Source of the DNA: Nocardiopsis ansamitocini
GTDB taxonomy: Bacteria; Actinomycetota; Actinomycetes; Streptosporangiales; Streptosporangiaceae
Length of the DNA stretch: 64,000 nucleotides
Direction of reading: 5' to 3'
NCBI RefSeq assembly: GCF_030268225.1
Contig: NZ_BSQG01000003.1
Location: forward strand, 526,897 to 590,896
Shown here: in pieces, positions 10,171-20,424 of the stretch
How the letters are laid out: every line of letters starts with the position of its first letter
How positions within the stretch are numbered: position 1 is the stretch's first letter
Translations under genes and position numbers: made by a program
The notes under the pieces: model-generated
The model's input: the letters and a program-made list of their open reading frames with translations, nothing else
Databases searched by the model: none
Told to the model about the DNA's origin: nothing

Positions 10171-10557
10171 CGTGATCCTCCTGCTGTGATGAGCCTGACG
10201 ATTAGCCAGGTCGATGTGGTCGTGGACAGCATGTCCCGTACGGCTCGCCCCGCCTGAGCGGTGGTCGGCCTTTGGGGGTGGGCATGAATCTACCCGTACC
10301 GGCTGAACTGACCTATGTTGTCGCTGCCCAGAGTGTGTACGGTCCGGGCTCCGACCAATATGGCACTGTCGCGGCGATTGGCAAAGAGCCATCGGCCGCG
10401 TGGTGACCGAATGGTGATGAATCGTCGGGGTGGCTCGCCTCGGCGCGAGCGGTGGTCTCGTCCGGATAACAGGTCGCTCACCCTCCGCGACCTCGGTAGG
10501 CTCGGGGGGCCCGGACCGGGCACCCGCAGTCGTCAAGAAACGAGGTCGGCGCTCACC
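10171..10557. other. Intergenic region between divergent DUF349 and MBL-fold genes
   Basis: 387 bases with no supportable gene. It must hold the start signals for both flanking genes. A TAGGCT sequence near 10497 is a possible -10 for the hydrolase, but no good -35 is visible. Confidence 0.4.
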
Positions 10558-11232
10558 GTGTTCATCGCAGACTTTCCCGCCGGACCACTGGCCGCGAATT
10601 GTTACGTGGTCGCGTCCGCCGCGGGAGGGCGATGCGTGATCGTCGATCCCGGACAGGACGCGGTCGACAGGGTGGCGGGGCTGGTCGCCGAACACGGCCT
10701 GACCGTCGATGCGGTGTTGCTCACCCATGGCCACTTCGACCACGTCTGGTCCGCGGCGTCGCTGTGCGAGACCTACGCCGTCCCGGCCTATTTGCACCCC
10801 GCCGACCGTGCACTGCTCACCGATCCTGGCCGCGGCCTCGATCCCGGTCTGGCCGCGCAACTGCTCGACCTGTTCAAAGGCCAGGTTCCCGGGGAGCCGT
10901 CCGATCTTGTGGCCGTAGCCGACACCCAGGTCGTCAGGCTCGCGGGCCTGGAGTTCACGGTCGATCACGCTCCCGGACACACCCCCGGATCGGTCACCTA
11001 CACCGTGCCCGGAACGGGAGACGCCCCGGCGGTGATGTTCACCGGAGACCTCCTCTTCGCCGGCTCGATCGGACGCAGCGACTTCCCCGGCGGCGACCAC
11101 GCCGAGATCCTGCGCAGCCTCGATCGGGTCTGCCTGTCCCGTGACGACGACACCGCGGTCCTTCCCGGCCATGGGCCCCGGACGACCATCGGCCAGGAGC
11201 GGGCCACCAATCCCTTCCTGCGCGACCTCTAG
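10558..11232 (+). CDS. Metallo-beta-lactamase-fold hydrolase (glyoxalase II-like)
   Basis: A 224-aa zinc hydrolase of the glyoxalase II-like branch. The metal-binding motif is THGHFDH (about 59-65), further metal ligands are in VDHAPGHTPGS (about 140-150) and FTGDLLF (Asp near 164), and the last His is in LPGHGP near 205. The substrate cannot be read from sequence; family members cleave thioesters or related substrates. The GTG at 10558 gives the typical N-terminus VFIADFPAGPLAANCYVV. In many actinobacteria hisS follows; here the next gene is aspS. Confidence 0.88.
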   Translation: MFIADFPAGPLAANCYVVASAAGGRCVIVDPGQDAVDRVAGLVAEHGLTVDAVLLTHGHFDHVWSAASLCETYAVPAYLHPADRALLTDPGRGLDPGLAAQLLDLFKGQVPGEPSDLVAVADTQVVRLAGLEFTVDHAPGHTPGSVTYTVPGTGDAPAVMFTGDLLFAGSIGRSDFPGGDHAEILRSLDRVCLSRDDDTAVLPGHGPRTTIGQERATNPFLRDL

Positions 11233-11415
11233 GGCGCTTGCGCTTCCGTTTCAGCACGATCGTGAAGAATGATGACCAGCACTGCACCGCACGCGGGTTC
11301 GGACTCGCCGCTCATGCCCAGACGAGATACCGGCACCGGTTGCCCTCCTGAGTAACCGGAGACCGCGCATGTCAGGCAAGATGAGACAGTCCTAAACCGT
11401 TGAAGGAGAACCCCG

Positions 11416-13155
11416 TTGATCCGCACGCATGACGCGGGCACGCTGCGCGCCGAGCATGCCGACGAGACCGTAGTCCTGGCCGGCTGGGTGGCACGCCGCC
11501 GTGACCACGGCGGCGTCGTCTTTTTGGACCTGCGCGAGGCGTCCGGCGTGGTCCAGGTCGTGGTGCGCGAGGACGACCTCGCCCACGACCTCCGCTCGGA
11601 ATACTGCATCAAGGTCACCGGCACCGTCCGGGTCCGCCCCGAAGGCAACGAGAACACCGAGATCACGACCGGGGCGATCGAGGTCGTGGCCACCGAGATC
11701 GAGGTCTTGAGCGAGGCAGCCCCACTGCCCTTCCCGCTGGACGGCTCCCAGGAGGTGTCGGAGGAGGCGCGGTTGCGCTACCGGTACCTCGACATCAGGC
11801 GCCCAGAACGTTCGGCTGCCCTGCGAGCCCGTTCCCAGGCCACCTATGTCGTCCACGACGTCATGCGCGAGCACGGCTTCGTCAATGTCGAGACGCCTTA
11901 CCTCACCCGTTCCACGCCTGAAGGCGCCCGCGACTTTCTTGTCCCGGTGCGACTCCAGCCCGGACACTGGTACGCCCTCCCTCAGTCCCCCCAGCTGTTC
12001 AAGCAGCTGCTCATGGTGGGCGGCATGGAGCGCTACTACCAGATCGCCCGTTGCTTCCGCGACGAGGACTTCCGGGCGGACCGCCAGCCGGAGTTCACCC
12101 AGATCGACATCGAGATGAGCTTTGTCGACCAGGAAGATGTGATCGCGCTGGGCGAGCAGTTGGCAGCCCGGCTGTGGAGCGAGGTCGTGGGCTATGAGAT
12201 CCCGCTGCCGCTGCCCCGTATGCCGTTCAACGAGGCGATGGACAGGTTCGGCTCCGACAAGCCGGATCTGCGTTTCGGCCAGGAACTCACGGAACTCACC
12301 GAGGTCTTCGCCGACACCTCGTTCCGTGTTTTCCAAGCGCCTTACGTAGGTGCGGTCGTCATGCCGGGCGGGGCCTCCCAGACCCGCAAGCAGCTGGATG
12401 GGTGGCAGGACTGGGCCAAGGCGCGCGGTGCGCGGGGACTGGCCTATGTGTTGATCCAGGAAGACGGGTCTCTTGGCGGTCCCGTGGCCAAGAATCTCTC
12501 TGACACGGAGAAGAGCGGCCTCGTGGCCGCGGTGGGAGCAAAAGCGGGAGACGCGGTCTTCTTCGCCGCAGGTGCACGTAGGGCATCCCAAGAACTGCTC
12601 GGAGCGGCTCGTCTGGAGATCGGCAACCGTCTTGGCCTCATCGACGAGTCGAAGTGGTCCTTCCTCTGGGTTGTCGACGCTCCGATGTTCGAGGAGACCG
12701 ATGACGGGGGGTGGACCGCAGTGCACCACCCCTTCACCGGCCCGAAGCCCGAGTTCGAGGCCACCTTCGACACCGAGCCAGCCAGCGCATTGGCCTATGC
12801 CTACGACATGGTCTGCAACGGTTCGGAGATCGGTGGCGGGTCGATCCGTATCCACCGCGGCGAGATTCAGCAGCGCGTGTTCGATGTGCTGGGAATCAGT
12901 AAAGCCGAGGCGGAGTCGAAGTTCGGGTTCCTGCTGGAGGCGTTCAAGTTCGGCGCACCTCCGCACGGGGGCATCGCATTCGGTTGGGACCGCATCATTA
13001 CCTTGTTGACCGGTGGCGACTCCATTCGTGATGTGATCGCGTTCCCCAAGACGGCATCCGGGGGAGACCCGCTGACCGGGGCGCCGACCCCGATCACGCC
13101 TGTGCAGCGTCGCGACGCCGGGGTCGACTTCGTTCCGGAGAACGAGGACGCCTGA
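11416..13155 (+). CDS. aspS: AspS, aspartyl-tRNA synthetase
   Basis: A 579-aa class II synthetase of the bacterial type. It has the OB-fold anticodon-binding domain ([40 protein letters not shown]), motif 1 and motif 2 ([24 protein letters not shown]), the bacterial GAD insertion (about 290-420) and motif 3 (GIAFGWDR near the C-terminus). It charges tRNA-Asp; whether it also mischarges tRNA-Asn cannot be told by eye. The TTG at 11416 is supported by GAAGGAG at 11402-11408 and by the family-like N-terminus. Confidence 0.97.
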   Translation: MIRTHDAGTLRAEHADETVVLAGWVARRRDHGGVVFLDLREASGVVQVVVREDDLAHDLRSEYCIKVTGTVRVRPEGNENTEITTGAIEVVATEIEVLSEAAPLPFPLDGSQEVSEEARLRYRYLDIRRPERSAALRARSQATYVVHDVMREHGFVNVETPYLTRSTPEGARDFLVPVRLQPGHWYALPQSPQLFKQLLMVGGMERYYQIARCFRDEDFRADRQPEFTQIDIEMSFVDQEDVIALGEQLAARLWSEVVGYEIPLPLPRMPFNEAMDRFGSDKPDLRFGQELTELTEVFADTSFRVFQAPYVGAVVMPGGASQTRKQLDGWQDWAKARGARGLAYVLIQEDGSLGGPVAKNLSDTEKSGLVAAVGAKAGDAVFFAAGARRASQELLGAARLEIGNRLGLIDESKWSFLWVVDAPMFEETDDGGWTAVHHPFTGPKPEFEATFDTEPASALAYAYDMVCNGSEIGGGSIRIHRGEIQQRVFDVLGISKAEAESKFGFLLEAFKFGAPPHGGIAFGWDRIITLLTGGDSIRDVIAFPKTASGGDPLTGAPTPITPVQRRDAGVDFVPENEDA

Positions 13156-13180
13156 AGCGTTTTCATTGACAGGTGAGGTG

Positions 13181-13218
13181 ACCGGGGTCTGTGCGCCACA
13201 AGGGTGCTGGGCCCCGGT
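13181..13218 (+). terminator. Hairpin after aspS
   Basis: A 7-bp inverted repeat (13181-13187 with 13212-13218) lies 25 bases after the aspS stop. The loop is large (24 bases) and there is no U-tract, so support is moderate. Confidence 0.4.
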
Positions 13219-13948
13219 TCTCGTTTCGCGCAGTTCCTGGCCGTCGGACGGGAATCGGGGAGGCTGTCGGTGCAGGGAGGCGTGAACGGCAGGCCGGGGC
13301 CGTCCGGTCGCGACCGGAGTCGTGAAGAGCCGACCCAGGATTCCTCCGACCCTTCCGCTTTTTGCCTTTGAAGCCCTTCCTGGCGCCTTTTGGGGCAAAT
13401 AAAGAGTATGGCCGCTTTGCGTTTTCGTGGCATGGGAAGAGGTTGTCGGGGCTGACGGTTCTCCCGGGCTCGGCGGTCCCTGTCCCTTCGCGGTCAGGCG
13501 GTTGATTCTCCGCCGGGGGTGCTCGGTGTTCGGCTGTCGCAGCGCTCCTGGGGGTATTCGCGCCAGAGGACGGCTTCCGTGGCCGTCGGGGAACCCGTGC
13601 CAACACGGATCCTGAGCACCGGACGGGAGTGCGGCCAAGCCGCTAAGGTGGAAACTCGCCCGCCGGGGCGCCGGTTGGTGCCGAGGAACTCTGGTCGGCA
13701 CACTTTCCGGGCGATATTGCTTCGGTTGTGAACGATCGATCCACTTGTCGGTACTTTGTTTGCATTTTCATGGAGATGTCCGAAGTACTGTTCGGGCAGA
13801 ATGGTTCCCGGTCCGCCTTCGGCCGGTTCGACCACTCCCACCTGCCTGGACAGACGCTCATATCGCTAAACTAGGGCGAATCGGATGCTCTCGGGAGACC
13901 CGCGACTCACAGGTTGGGCATTCGTGACGACACAGGGATGATCTATAC
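13219..13948. other. Non-coding stretch upstream of the PP2C gene
   Basis: About 730 bases without a credible gene. Open frames here have compositions unlike real proteins and no ribosome binding sites. Base composition is less GC-rich than the flanking genes, especially around 13375-13430 and 13700-13790. It could be a long upstream regulatory region or a decayed gene; I recognise nothing specific. Confidence 0.4.
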
Positions 13949-15973
13949 GTGAACGGTTCTACCGGCACCACGGACGGCTTTGCCGGTTCCGGAGGATTAA
14001 CCGATGCCGCTTTCACCGCGGAGATGGGTGACCCCGCCGGTGCTGCGTTCCTGCATGCCCCGGCTGCAATGCTCGTCGCCGACAACGCCGGCGCGATCGT
14101 GTTGGTGAACAAGGCGTTCACCCGCTTCACCGGACTCACCTCAGCCGCGGCGACAGGCCGGGCCTGGCCCGAGCTCTTCACCGAAACCGATCAGGGGCGC
14201 GGGTGGGAGCTGCACCGGGCAGCCATCGACCCTGCCGACGTCCGTCCCGCCACCGACCTCACCCTCCAGACGACCCAGGGCGCTCCGCGCCGCACCACCG
14301 TCACCCCGCGTCCCCTGCCCGCGCACAGCGACTCCGTCAACGGAGCAATCGTCTCGCTCTCCGAGGTCGGGCGGGACGAGGAGACCCTGCGGGTCGTCAC
14401 CGAACTTCGGCTGCGCGACGCCGACACCGCGCTGTGGAGCCTCGACCTCACCAACGGTGAACTCGGTGAACTCTTCGGTCCTTCACCGCTGGGGCGAATG
14501 CTCGCCGGCGACATCCGCACCCTCGAAGAGTGCCTTGCCCGAGTGCACCGCGACGACATCGCGCGGCTGCGCGACGCGTTGGAGGCGTCCTACCAGGGGC
14601 GCGACTACGAGCAGCGGTTCCGCATGTTCGACCAGGTCGGAGATGAGCGCTGGCTCTACGCTCGCGGCTGCTACGTGGGCGGGGAGAGCCCCCGCCTCGT
14701 CGGGATCATCGACGACATGACCGAGCACGTCCAATTGGTCCGGCGCCTGGCCGACCGCCGTCGGATCGAAGCCGCGCAGGGGCGCCAGGTCAATGAACTG
14801 GCCGCCAAACTCGTCTCCGCAACTACGGTCGAAGAGGTCACCGGACTGCTCAGCGAGGAGTTCGTTCCGATCTTCGGTGGCGACGACGCAAGCGTCATGC
14901 TCCTGGACGACGGTCGCCTCAAGCTCTACCCGGCCTCGGCCGCCGACGGGGACTCGGTGCGCATGATCGACGGCCGCGACCCTCATGACGCCTCCTATCC
15001 CATGGGCGCGGTCATTCAGGACCGCCAGCCCCGGTTCTTCGAGAGCCGCGCCGAGGTCCTCGAACGTTTCCCAGCCGTCGAGGAGTCGTTGCACCGCACC
15101 AGCGCCCAGTCATGGGCGATCGTCCCGATCTTCGGTGATCGCCGAGTGGCCTTGGGGGTGTGGTCGGTCTCCTGGACCCAGCCCCACCATGCCACCCCGG
15201 ACGAGCGTGCCCTCATGCTGACCCTGGCAGGTCTGGCCGGGCAGGCGCTCCAACGTGTCAACCGCCAACAGGCCGAACTCGAACTCGCCGACGCCGTCCA
15301 GCGCCGTATGCTTCCCACCCAGCCACCCGACTTCCCCGATCTCGACGTCGCCGTGCGCTACCTGCCCTCGCGTGCGGGGTGGCGGGTCTGCGGCGACTTC
15401 TACGACGCCATTCCGCTCCCAGGCCGCCGTGTCGGCCTGCTGGTCGGCGACGTCCAGGGACACGGAGTGGAGGCGGCCGCGGCGATGGGCCAGATCCGGA
15501 TGGCGTTCCGTGCGTACGCCACCAATCAGAGCGACCCCGGAGTGGTGCTGACCGAGACCAACCGGCTGCTCAGCGAGACCGGAGAGATCGTCTTCGCGAC
15601 CTGCGGCTACCTGGTCCTTGACCTCGACTCCGGCAAGCTGCAGGCCGCCTGGGCCGGCCAGCCGCCGGTGGTCCTGGCGACCGAGTCCGGCTTCGACATC
15701 TGGGAGCCCGAAACCGGCCCGCCGGTCGGGGTGGACATCGACGCCTCCTATCCCGTCAGCAGCCGGGAGCTGGCTGTCGGAGCCACCCTGCTGATGTGTT
15801 CGGACGGCCTGGTGGAGAGTTCCAAGGTGCACATGGAGGACGGCCTGGCCGAGGTCGGCAACGCCCTGTCGGCGATGGCTGCCGACGTGCACCAGGCAGC
15901 CACCTCCCTTGCCGACCTCGTGCCGGCCGGCCGCGGCGACGACATCGCGATCCTGATCGCCCGGATGCGTTGA
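13949..15973 (+). CDS. PAS-GAF-PP2C (SpoIIE/RsbU-type) serine phosphatase
   Basis: A 674-aa multidomain signalling protein. A PAS domain (about 30-130; AAMLVADNAGAIVLVNKAFTRFTG), a second PAS-like domain (about 150-260), a GAF domain (about 280-440) and a C-terminal SpoIIE-type PP2C phosphatase (about 455-674) are visible. The phosphatase has the metal-binding GDFYDAIPL, VGDVQGHG and LLMCSDGLVES motifs and ends GRGDDIAILIARMR. Such proteins usually dephosphorylate anti-sigma-factor antagonists in response to a signal read by the sensory domains. No transmembrane segment and no neighbouring anti-sigma or antagonist gene is seen. The GTG at 13949 follows GGGA at about 13935. Confidence 0.92.
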   Translation: MNGSTGTTDGFAGSGGLTDAAFTAEMGDPAGAAFLHAPAAMLVADNAGAIVLVNKAFTRFTGLTSAAATGRAWPELFTETDQGRGWELHRAAIDPADVRPATDLTLQTTQGAPRRTTVTPRPLPAHSDSVNGAIVSLSEVGRDEETLRVVTELRLRDADTALWSLDLTNGELGELFGPSPLGRMLAGDIRTLEECLARVHRDDIARLRDALEASYQGRDYEQRFRMFDQVGDERWLYARGCYVGGESPRLVGIIDDMTEHVQLVRRLADRRRIEAAQGRQVNELAAKLVSATTVEEVTGLLSEEFVPIFGGDDASVMLLDDGRLKLYPASAADGDSVRMIDGRDPHDASYPMGAVIQDRQPRFFESRAEVLERFPAVEESLHRTSAQSWAIVPIFGDRRVALGVWSVSWTQPHHATPDERALMLTLAGLAGQALQRVNRQQAELELADAVQRRMLPTQPPDFPDLDVAVRYLPSRAGWRVCGDFYDAIPLPGRRVGLLVGDVQGHGVEAAAAMGQIRMAFRAYATNQSDPGVVLTETNRLLSETGEIVFATCGYLVLDLDSGKLQAAWAGQPPVVLATESGFDIWEPETGPPVGVDIDASYPVSSRELAVGATLLMCSDGLVESSKVHMEDGLAEVGNALSAMAADVHQAATSLADLVPAGRGDDIAILIARMR

Positions 15974-16050
15974 CCACGGACCTGCGGGGAGGCCCGGTCG
16001 GGCGGAACCGCTGGGTATGACCGGTGCCGTGCCGGGTACGGGTGTCACTC

Positions 16051-16743
16051 ATGAGACAACGATCAGCCGTGCCGCCCCCCGCGGCCTCGGGCACAGAAGT
16101 ATCCCCTCGCCTGCTCGGCTGGGCCGCCGTCATCCTGCTGCTCGGGTTCGTGGCCCTGAGCGCTGTGCTCCTGATCGATGTCCGCGCGCCTTTGTTCCAA
16201 CGCGGCGACGAAGCCGTCACCGCGACCGTCGCAGCCGGCCAGACCGGAGCGCTCACCACGGTGGCCCTCTTCCTCCACCACTTCGGCCAGTGGCCGTTGG
16301 CGACCGTGTGGTTGGTCGCGCTCTTGCTCCCGTTGGCCGTTGCGCGGCGGTGGGATTCCATCGCCCTGGTCGTCGGGGCCTGGGCCGGCACCTCGCTCCT
16401 GGCCGTGCCGTTCTTCAAGGCCGTGGTGGATCGCGTCCGCCCGCTTGAGCAGTTGGTCGTGATGGCCTCGCCGTCCTACCCTTCCGGGCACACCGCCTTC
16501 GCCGCGGTCGTCACGATGTCCGCTGTGGCGGTCTGCCCCCCGAAATGGCGGGCGTGGGCACTCGTGGGGTCGCTGGTCTGCACCGCGGCAATGGGGTGGA
16601 GCCGGATCTACGTAGGCGTTCACTGGTTTTCCGACACCATGGGCGGTGCACTGCTGGGCTGGGGGATCGCGCTCCTGGCGTGGTGGGCGGTGGCCCGGGT
16701 GCACGGTATCCGTGCCGGCCGAATCGACTCCGACGCGTCCTGA
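16051..16743 (+). CDS. PAP2-family membrane phosphatase
   Basis: A 230-aa integral membrane protein with about six hydrophobic segments. The three PAP2 catalytic signatures are in order: KAVVDRVRP (the KxxxxxxRP motif), PSGHTAF, and SRIYVGVHWFSD (SRxxxxxHxxxD). Members dephosphorylate lipid phosphates such as phosphatidate or undecaprenyl pyrophosphate; the substrate is not determined by sequence. ATG 16051 is chosen, but the GTG at 16024 is in frame and also possible since neither has a strong ribosome binding site. Confidence 0.9.
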   Translation: MRQRSAVPPPAASGTEVSPRLLGWAAVILLLGFVALSAVLLIDVRAPLFQRGDEAVTATVAAGQTGALTTVALFLHHFGQWPLATVWLVALLLPLAVARRWDSIALVVGAWAGTSLLAVPFFKAVVDRVRPLEQLVVMASPSYPSGHTAFAAVVTMSAVAVCPPKWRAWALVGSLVCTAAMGWSRIYVGVHWFSDTMGGALLGWGIALLAWWAVARVHGIRAGRIDSDAS

Positions 16744-16770
16744 ACCCGTCTGGACGTCCGCCCGGACCGG

Positions 16771-18189
16771 TCAGCCCAACAGGAACAGCACCGCGATCAC
16801 CATCGAGATCACCACGCCCAGAACACCGCCCCAGTCACTGCGGCCCATCTCGTGGTTGAACGTCTTCCTGGCCGCTCCCAGCAGCACGAACCAGCCAGGA
16901 ACCACGGTGGCCAACAGATAACCCAGCCGGAGCGCGTGCAGGAAGCCGTCAGCGGTGAAGAACCCCGGGTAGTGCCAGTCCGGTAGCAGGGTGGCCTGGG
17001 TGAACCATGCCCACAGCGCCGAGGCCATCCACCCCACGGGCAGTTGGATCACCGGAAGCGCGAACAGCAGGAGCATTCCGATCAGCGCTCCCTGGAACGT
17101 CTCACCGTCGGGGACGGCCTCCTCCGCCGGCTTCTCGGGGTCTTTCCCCGTTTCGGTGTCGTCCCCGTCGGAGTCCACGGGTTCGCCCGGAGCGTCGCGG
17201 ACGTCGGGCACGCGTCCGCTGCCGGCCGCGTCCGCATTGACCAGGCGCTCGATATCGGCCAGCGTTCGTTCCGGAGCCATCGTCTCGGCGGCTTGGAGAT
17301 CGGAGCCTTCGCCCCACCGTCGGGTCGGGGCGACAGCCGGAGTCTCGCCCACCGGGACCGGGGCGGTGCCGGACAGGGGGGCGGCTCCGCGTGCGTCACC
17401 CAGCCGGTTCAGGATCTCTTCGGGATCGGGGCGGGCGGCACGCTCCTTGGCCAGGCAGTCCAGCAGGAGCGGCCGCAACGAATCGGGCACCCCGCTCAGG
17501 TCCGGTGGGTCGGTGCTGACCCGTTTGAGCATCGTCAACGCCGCTCCGGTGCCAAAGGCGGGCCGTCCGCTCGACGCGAGCACCAGGACCGCGCCCAGGG
17601 AGAAGACGTCGCTCCTGGCGTCCAACTCCTGGCCCTCCACCTGCTCAGGCGACCAGTAGCCGGGGGTGCCCACGGTTACCCCGGTTCCGGTGATGGCGAG
17701 TCCGTCGGCGGCCCGGGCGATACCGAAGTCCAGCACCCGGGGCCCGTCCTCGGCCAGCAGTACATTCGCCGGTTTGAGATCGCGGTGGATCAGACCGCAC
17801 CGGTGCACATCGATGAGTGCCTCCGCGAGGCCGGCCGCGAGTACCCGTACCTCGGATTCGGCCATGGGGCCCCGGGCCTCCACCTCGGCCTGCAGGGTGG
17901 GGCCCTTGATGTAGGCGGTTGCCAGCCACGGGATCTCCGCCTCGGGATCCGCGTCCAGCACCGGTGCGGTGAAAGCGCCGCTCACTTGCCGGGCAGCCAG
18001 TACTTCGCGCGCGAAGCGGATCCGGAACTCCTCGTCTGCGGCGTATTGACGGTGCACGGTCTTGACCGCAACCAACCGGTCCCCCGGGGAGCGGGCCAAG
18101 TAGACCTGACCCATTCCGCCGGCCCCCAACCGATTGAGCAGGGTGTAGCGCCCCACGTGGAGAGGGTCGGTGGCCTCCAGCGGCTGCAC
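16771..18189 (-). CDS. Membrane-anchored Ser/Thr protein kinase (canonical)
   Basis: A 472-aa PknB-type kinase. The catalytic domain occupies about 15-275 with an intact G-loop ([11 protein letters not shown]), Lys43 in AVKT, the [11 protein letters not shown] loop (Asp137), DFG (154-156) and [10 protein letters not shown]. An acidic, disordered linker (about 285-365) leads to a C-terminal part with three or four hydrophobic segments, instead of a single helix plus extracellular sensor such as PASTA repeats. GTG 18189 is chosen over a longer frame because AGGAGG lies 7 bases upstream. It is divergent from rarA and is the active-looking counterpart of the altered kinase at 20425-22068. Confidence 0.93.
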   Translation of the reverse strand: MQPLEATDPLHVGRYTLLNRLGAGGMGQVYLARSPGDRLVAVKTVHRQYAADEEFRIRFAREVLAARQVSGAFTAPVLDADPEAEIPWLATAYIKGPTLQAEVEARGPMAESEVRVLAAGLAEALIDVHRCGLIHRDLKPANVLLAEDGPRVLDFGIARAADGLAITGTGVTVGTPGYWSPEQVEGQELDARSDVFSLGAVLVLASSGRPAFGTGAALTMLKRVSTDPPDLSGVPDSLRPLLLDCLAKERAARPDPEEILNRLGDARGAAPLSGTAPVPVGETPAVAPTRRWGEGSDLQAAETMAPERTLADIERLVNADAAGSGRVPDVRDAPGEPVDSDGDDTETGKDPEKPAEEAVPDGETFQGALIGMLLLFALPVIQLPVGWMASALWAWFTQATLLPDWHYPGFFTADGFLHALRLGYLLATVVPGWFVLLGAARKTFNHEMGRSDWGGVLGVVISMVIAVLFLLG

Positions 18190-18346
18190 GACGTCACCTC
18201 CTCGGAGCGATCGGAACGGGGCAGTATGGCACAGTCCCTGTCCCATACTGCCCCAGAAGCCGGATCTTGCGGCATTCATCCCTCCGTGTGGCGTGTGCTC
18301 GCCCGTTGCCGTCCCGCCGCTCTGCGTGGTCGCCTACGCTGAACAC

Positions 18347-19666
18347 GTGTCCGAAACACTGTTCGACGATGCCGGGGCCGAGGCCCAGCGCGGCCAGGAA
18401 CCACTGGCGGTGCGGATGCGCCCGCGTACCCTCGACGAGGTCGTCGGCCAGCGCCACCTCCTCGGTCAGGGCAGCCCGCTGCGACGCCTGGTCGAGGACG
18501 ACGCCCCGATGTCCCTGCTTTTGTGGGGGCCGCCGGGTACGGGCAAGACGACCCTGGCCACCGTGGTCAGCAAAGCCACCAAGCGCCGCTTCGTGGAGCT
18601 TTCCGCCGTCACCGCCGGGGTCAAGGACATCCGTTCCGTCGTCGACAATGCACGGCGCGAACTCGGTATGCGCGGGACCCGCACGCTCTTGTTCGTCGAC
18701 GAGGTGCACCGTTTCAGCAAGACCCAGCAGGACGCACTGCTGCCGTCGGTCGAGAACCGCTGGGTCAGCTTCATCGGGGCCACCACGGAGAACCCCTTCT
18801 TCTCGGTGATCAGCCCGCTGCTGTCCCGCTCGCTGATGCTCACCCTGGAGTCCCACACCGATGACGACATCCGTGCCGTCGTCGATCGTGCACTGACCGA
18901 CGGCAGGGGGCTCCGAGGCCGCTACACCCTCAGTTCCGAAGCCGCCGAGCACCTGGTCCGTCTCGCAGGGGGCGACGCCCGCCGTTCGCTCACCTATCTG
19001 GAGGCAGCGGCCCTGGTCGCCGGTGGGCGAGAGGAGATCGCCCTCGCCGACGTCGAGCGCGCGGTGGACCGAAACGCGGTGCGCTACGACCGCTCGGGCG
19101 ACCAGCACTACGACGTCACCAGCGCGTTCATCAAAAGTATGCGTGGCAGCGACGTGGACGCGGCACTGCACTACCTGGCCCGCATGGTCGAGGCCGGAGA
19201 GGACCCGCGCTTCATCGCCCGTCGCCTCGTCGTGCACGCCAGTGAGGACGTCGGGATGGCCGACCCCAGCGCACTGCAGGTGGCTGTTGCGGCGGCCCAG
19301 GCCGTGGAGCTGATCGGTCTGCCCGAGGCACGGATCAACCTGGCCCAGGCGGTCATCCACATCGCGCTCGCGCCCAAGTCAAATGCCGTCGTCCGCGCCA
19401 TCGACGCCGCATCGGCCGACGTGCGCGCAGGCAAGACCGGAGCGGTCCCCCCACACCTGCGCGACGGCCACTACAAGGGTGCGAAGGAACTGGGACACGC
19501 CCAGGACTACCTTTACCCGCACGACCATCCAGGCGGAGTCGTCGCCCAGCAGCACGCCCCCGACTCCCTGGACGGCACGCAGTACTACCATCCCACCACG
19601 CACGGGGCAGAGCGCCGGTTCGGCGAGGTGCTGGAGCGGATCAAGGGAGTTCTGCGTCCGTTGTGA
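18347..19666 (+). CDS. rarA: RarA/MgsA, replication-associated recombination ATPase
   Basis: A 439-aa clamp-loader-like AAA+ ATPase acting at stalled or gapped replication forks. Walker A is [12 protein letters not shown], Walker B is LFVDEVHRF, sensor 1 is in [10 protein letters not shown], and the C-terminal tetramerisation domain has [13 protein letters not shown] and the typical end [15 protein letters not shown]. The start is GTG 18347 (SETLFDDAG...). No ribosome binding site precedes it; instead a TACGCT -10-like hexamer (18335-18340) lies 6 bases upstream, consistent with a leaderless transcript. Confidence 0.95.
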   Translation: MSETLFDDAGAEAQRGQEPLAVRMRPRTLDEVVGQRHLLGQGSPLRRLVEDDAPMSLLLWGPPGTGKTTLATVVSKATKRRFVELSAVTAGVKDIRSVVDNARRELGMRGTRTLLFVDEVHRFSKTQQDALLPSVENRWVSFIGATTENPFFSVISPLLSRSLMLTLESHTDDDIRAVVDRALTDGRGLRGRYTLSSEAAEHLVRLAGGDARRSLTYLEAAALVAGGREEIALADVERAVDRNAVRYDRSGDQHYDVTSAFIKSMRGSDVDAALHYLARMVEAGEDPRFIARRLVVHASEDVGMADPSALQVAVAAAQAVELIGLPEARINLAQAVIHIALAPKSNAVVRAIDAASADVRAGKTGAVPPHLRDGHYKGAKELGHAQDYLYPHDHPGGVVAQQHAPDSLDGTQYYHPTTHGAERRFGEVLERIKGVLRPL

Positions 19667-19742
19667 ACAACGGCGCCTGTTCACCGCCCGTCCCGTGCCC
19701 ACCCGCAGCGGAGGGCGAGGGCCGTGACGAGAAGGCTGGGGA

Positions 19743-20303
19743 TCACCCTCCGCCGTCGATCTGTGGGACTTCGGTGACCGCGGACAGCCGCAGTGTCCCG
19801 TCGTCCTCGGTGGTGTAGGTGATCTCGACCGGGATCGGGTCGGCACGATCGTTGACCGACCACACCAGGTCCACCGGGGTGGTGATCCAGGTGGGCGACC
19901 CCGTGGGGTCGAACAGGGGCTCGGTGACCCAGTCGGGAGCACACAGCAGCCCGCACCTGACGTCGGCGTCGGGCAGGACCTGCGCCCACTGGACCACTGC
20001 CTGCTCGGAGATGCCCCACAACGGCTTGCCGTAGGCCACCGAGGCCGTTTCCTCCTCCACCACCTCCGCCTGGAGGTAGTTCACCGCCAGTCGTCCTGGC
20101 GGACGGGTCTCCGCCGATTCCACCTCCGAGGCAAGGAAGACCACCGCCCGGCCCTGCTCGGGCAGCGGTGGCAGCGTCACGGCGGTCGTGACGGGCGACG
20201 AAGCCGAGGCGGGGGTGGCTTCGGGAGCGGACACCGAGCAGCCGCAGGCACACAGGACCAGCGCTGCCACGGTGCAGGGCAGTACCGGGGGAGAGAGCCG
20301 CAT
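19743..20303 (-). CDS. Putative lipoprotein of unknown function
   Basis: A 186-aa protein with a lipoprotein signal: MRLSPPVLPCTVAALVLCACGC, with a lipobox cysteine at about 20-22, then a Ser/Thr/Pro-rich linker and a globular domain. The domain contains a Cys-x3-Cys pair (RCGLLC) and ends in SAVTEVPQI. No family recognised. It lies downstream of, and in the same direction as, the altered kinase gene (20425-22068), separated by a terminator. The kinase ectodomain also has a Cys-x3-Cys pair and an IIQVTEVYP end, so the two exported domains may be related; this is a weak, by-eye match. Confidence 0.75.
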   Translation of the reverse strand: MRLSPPVLPCTVAALVLCACGCSVSAPEATPASASSPVTTAVTLPPLPEQGRAVVFLASEVESAETRPPGRLAVNYLQAEVVEEETASVAYGKPLWGISEQAVVQWAQVLPDADVRCGLLCAPDWVTEPLFDPTGSPTWITTPVDLVWSVNDRADPIPVEITYTTEDDGTLRLSAVTEVPQIDGGG

Positions 20304-20370
20304 CCCCCGATTATGAACGCCCGGCCCCCGGGGTGTCCGCTCCTTGACTGAAACCGGTCACCGTCGGCAC

Positions 20371-20406
20371 GAAGGGGCTCGTCGCGCAAGCGCGACGAGC
20401 CCCTTC
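20371..20406 (-). terminator. Terminator between the altered kinase and the lipoprotein gene
   Basis: A perfect 16-bp stem (20371-20386 with 20391-20406) with a CAAG loop follows the stop of the kinase gene by about 18 bases. Confidence 0.75.
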
Positions 20407-20424
20407 GCCTTTCGCCCCCGGACG

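Noticed and set aside
13163..13606. 147-codon minus-strand frame in the gap after aspS
   Set aside because: Low-complexity Arg/Pro/Ala sequence, no ribosome binding site, no family resemblance.
11392..13701. 769-codon open frame on the minus strand opposite aspS
   Set aside because: Antisense shadow of aspS; Gly/Arg/His-rich with no recognisable domain.
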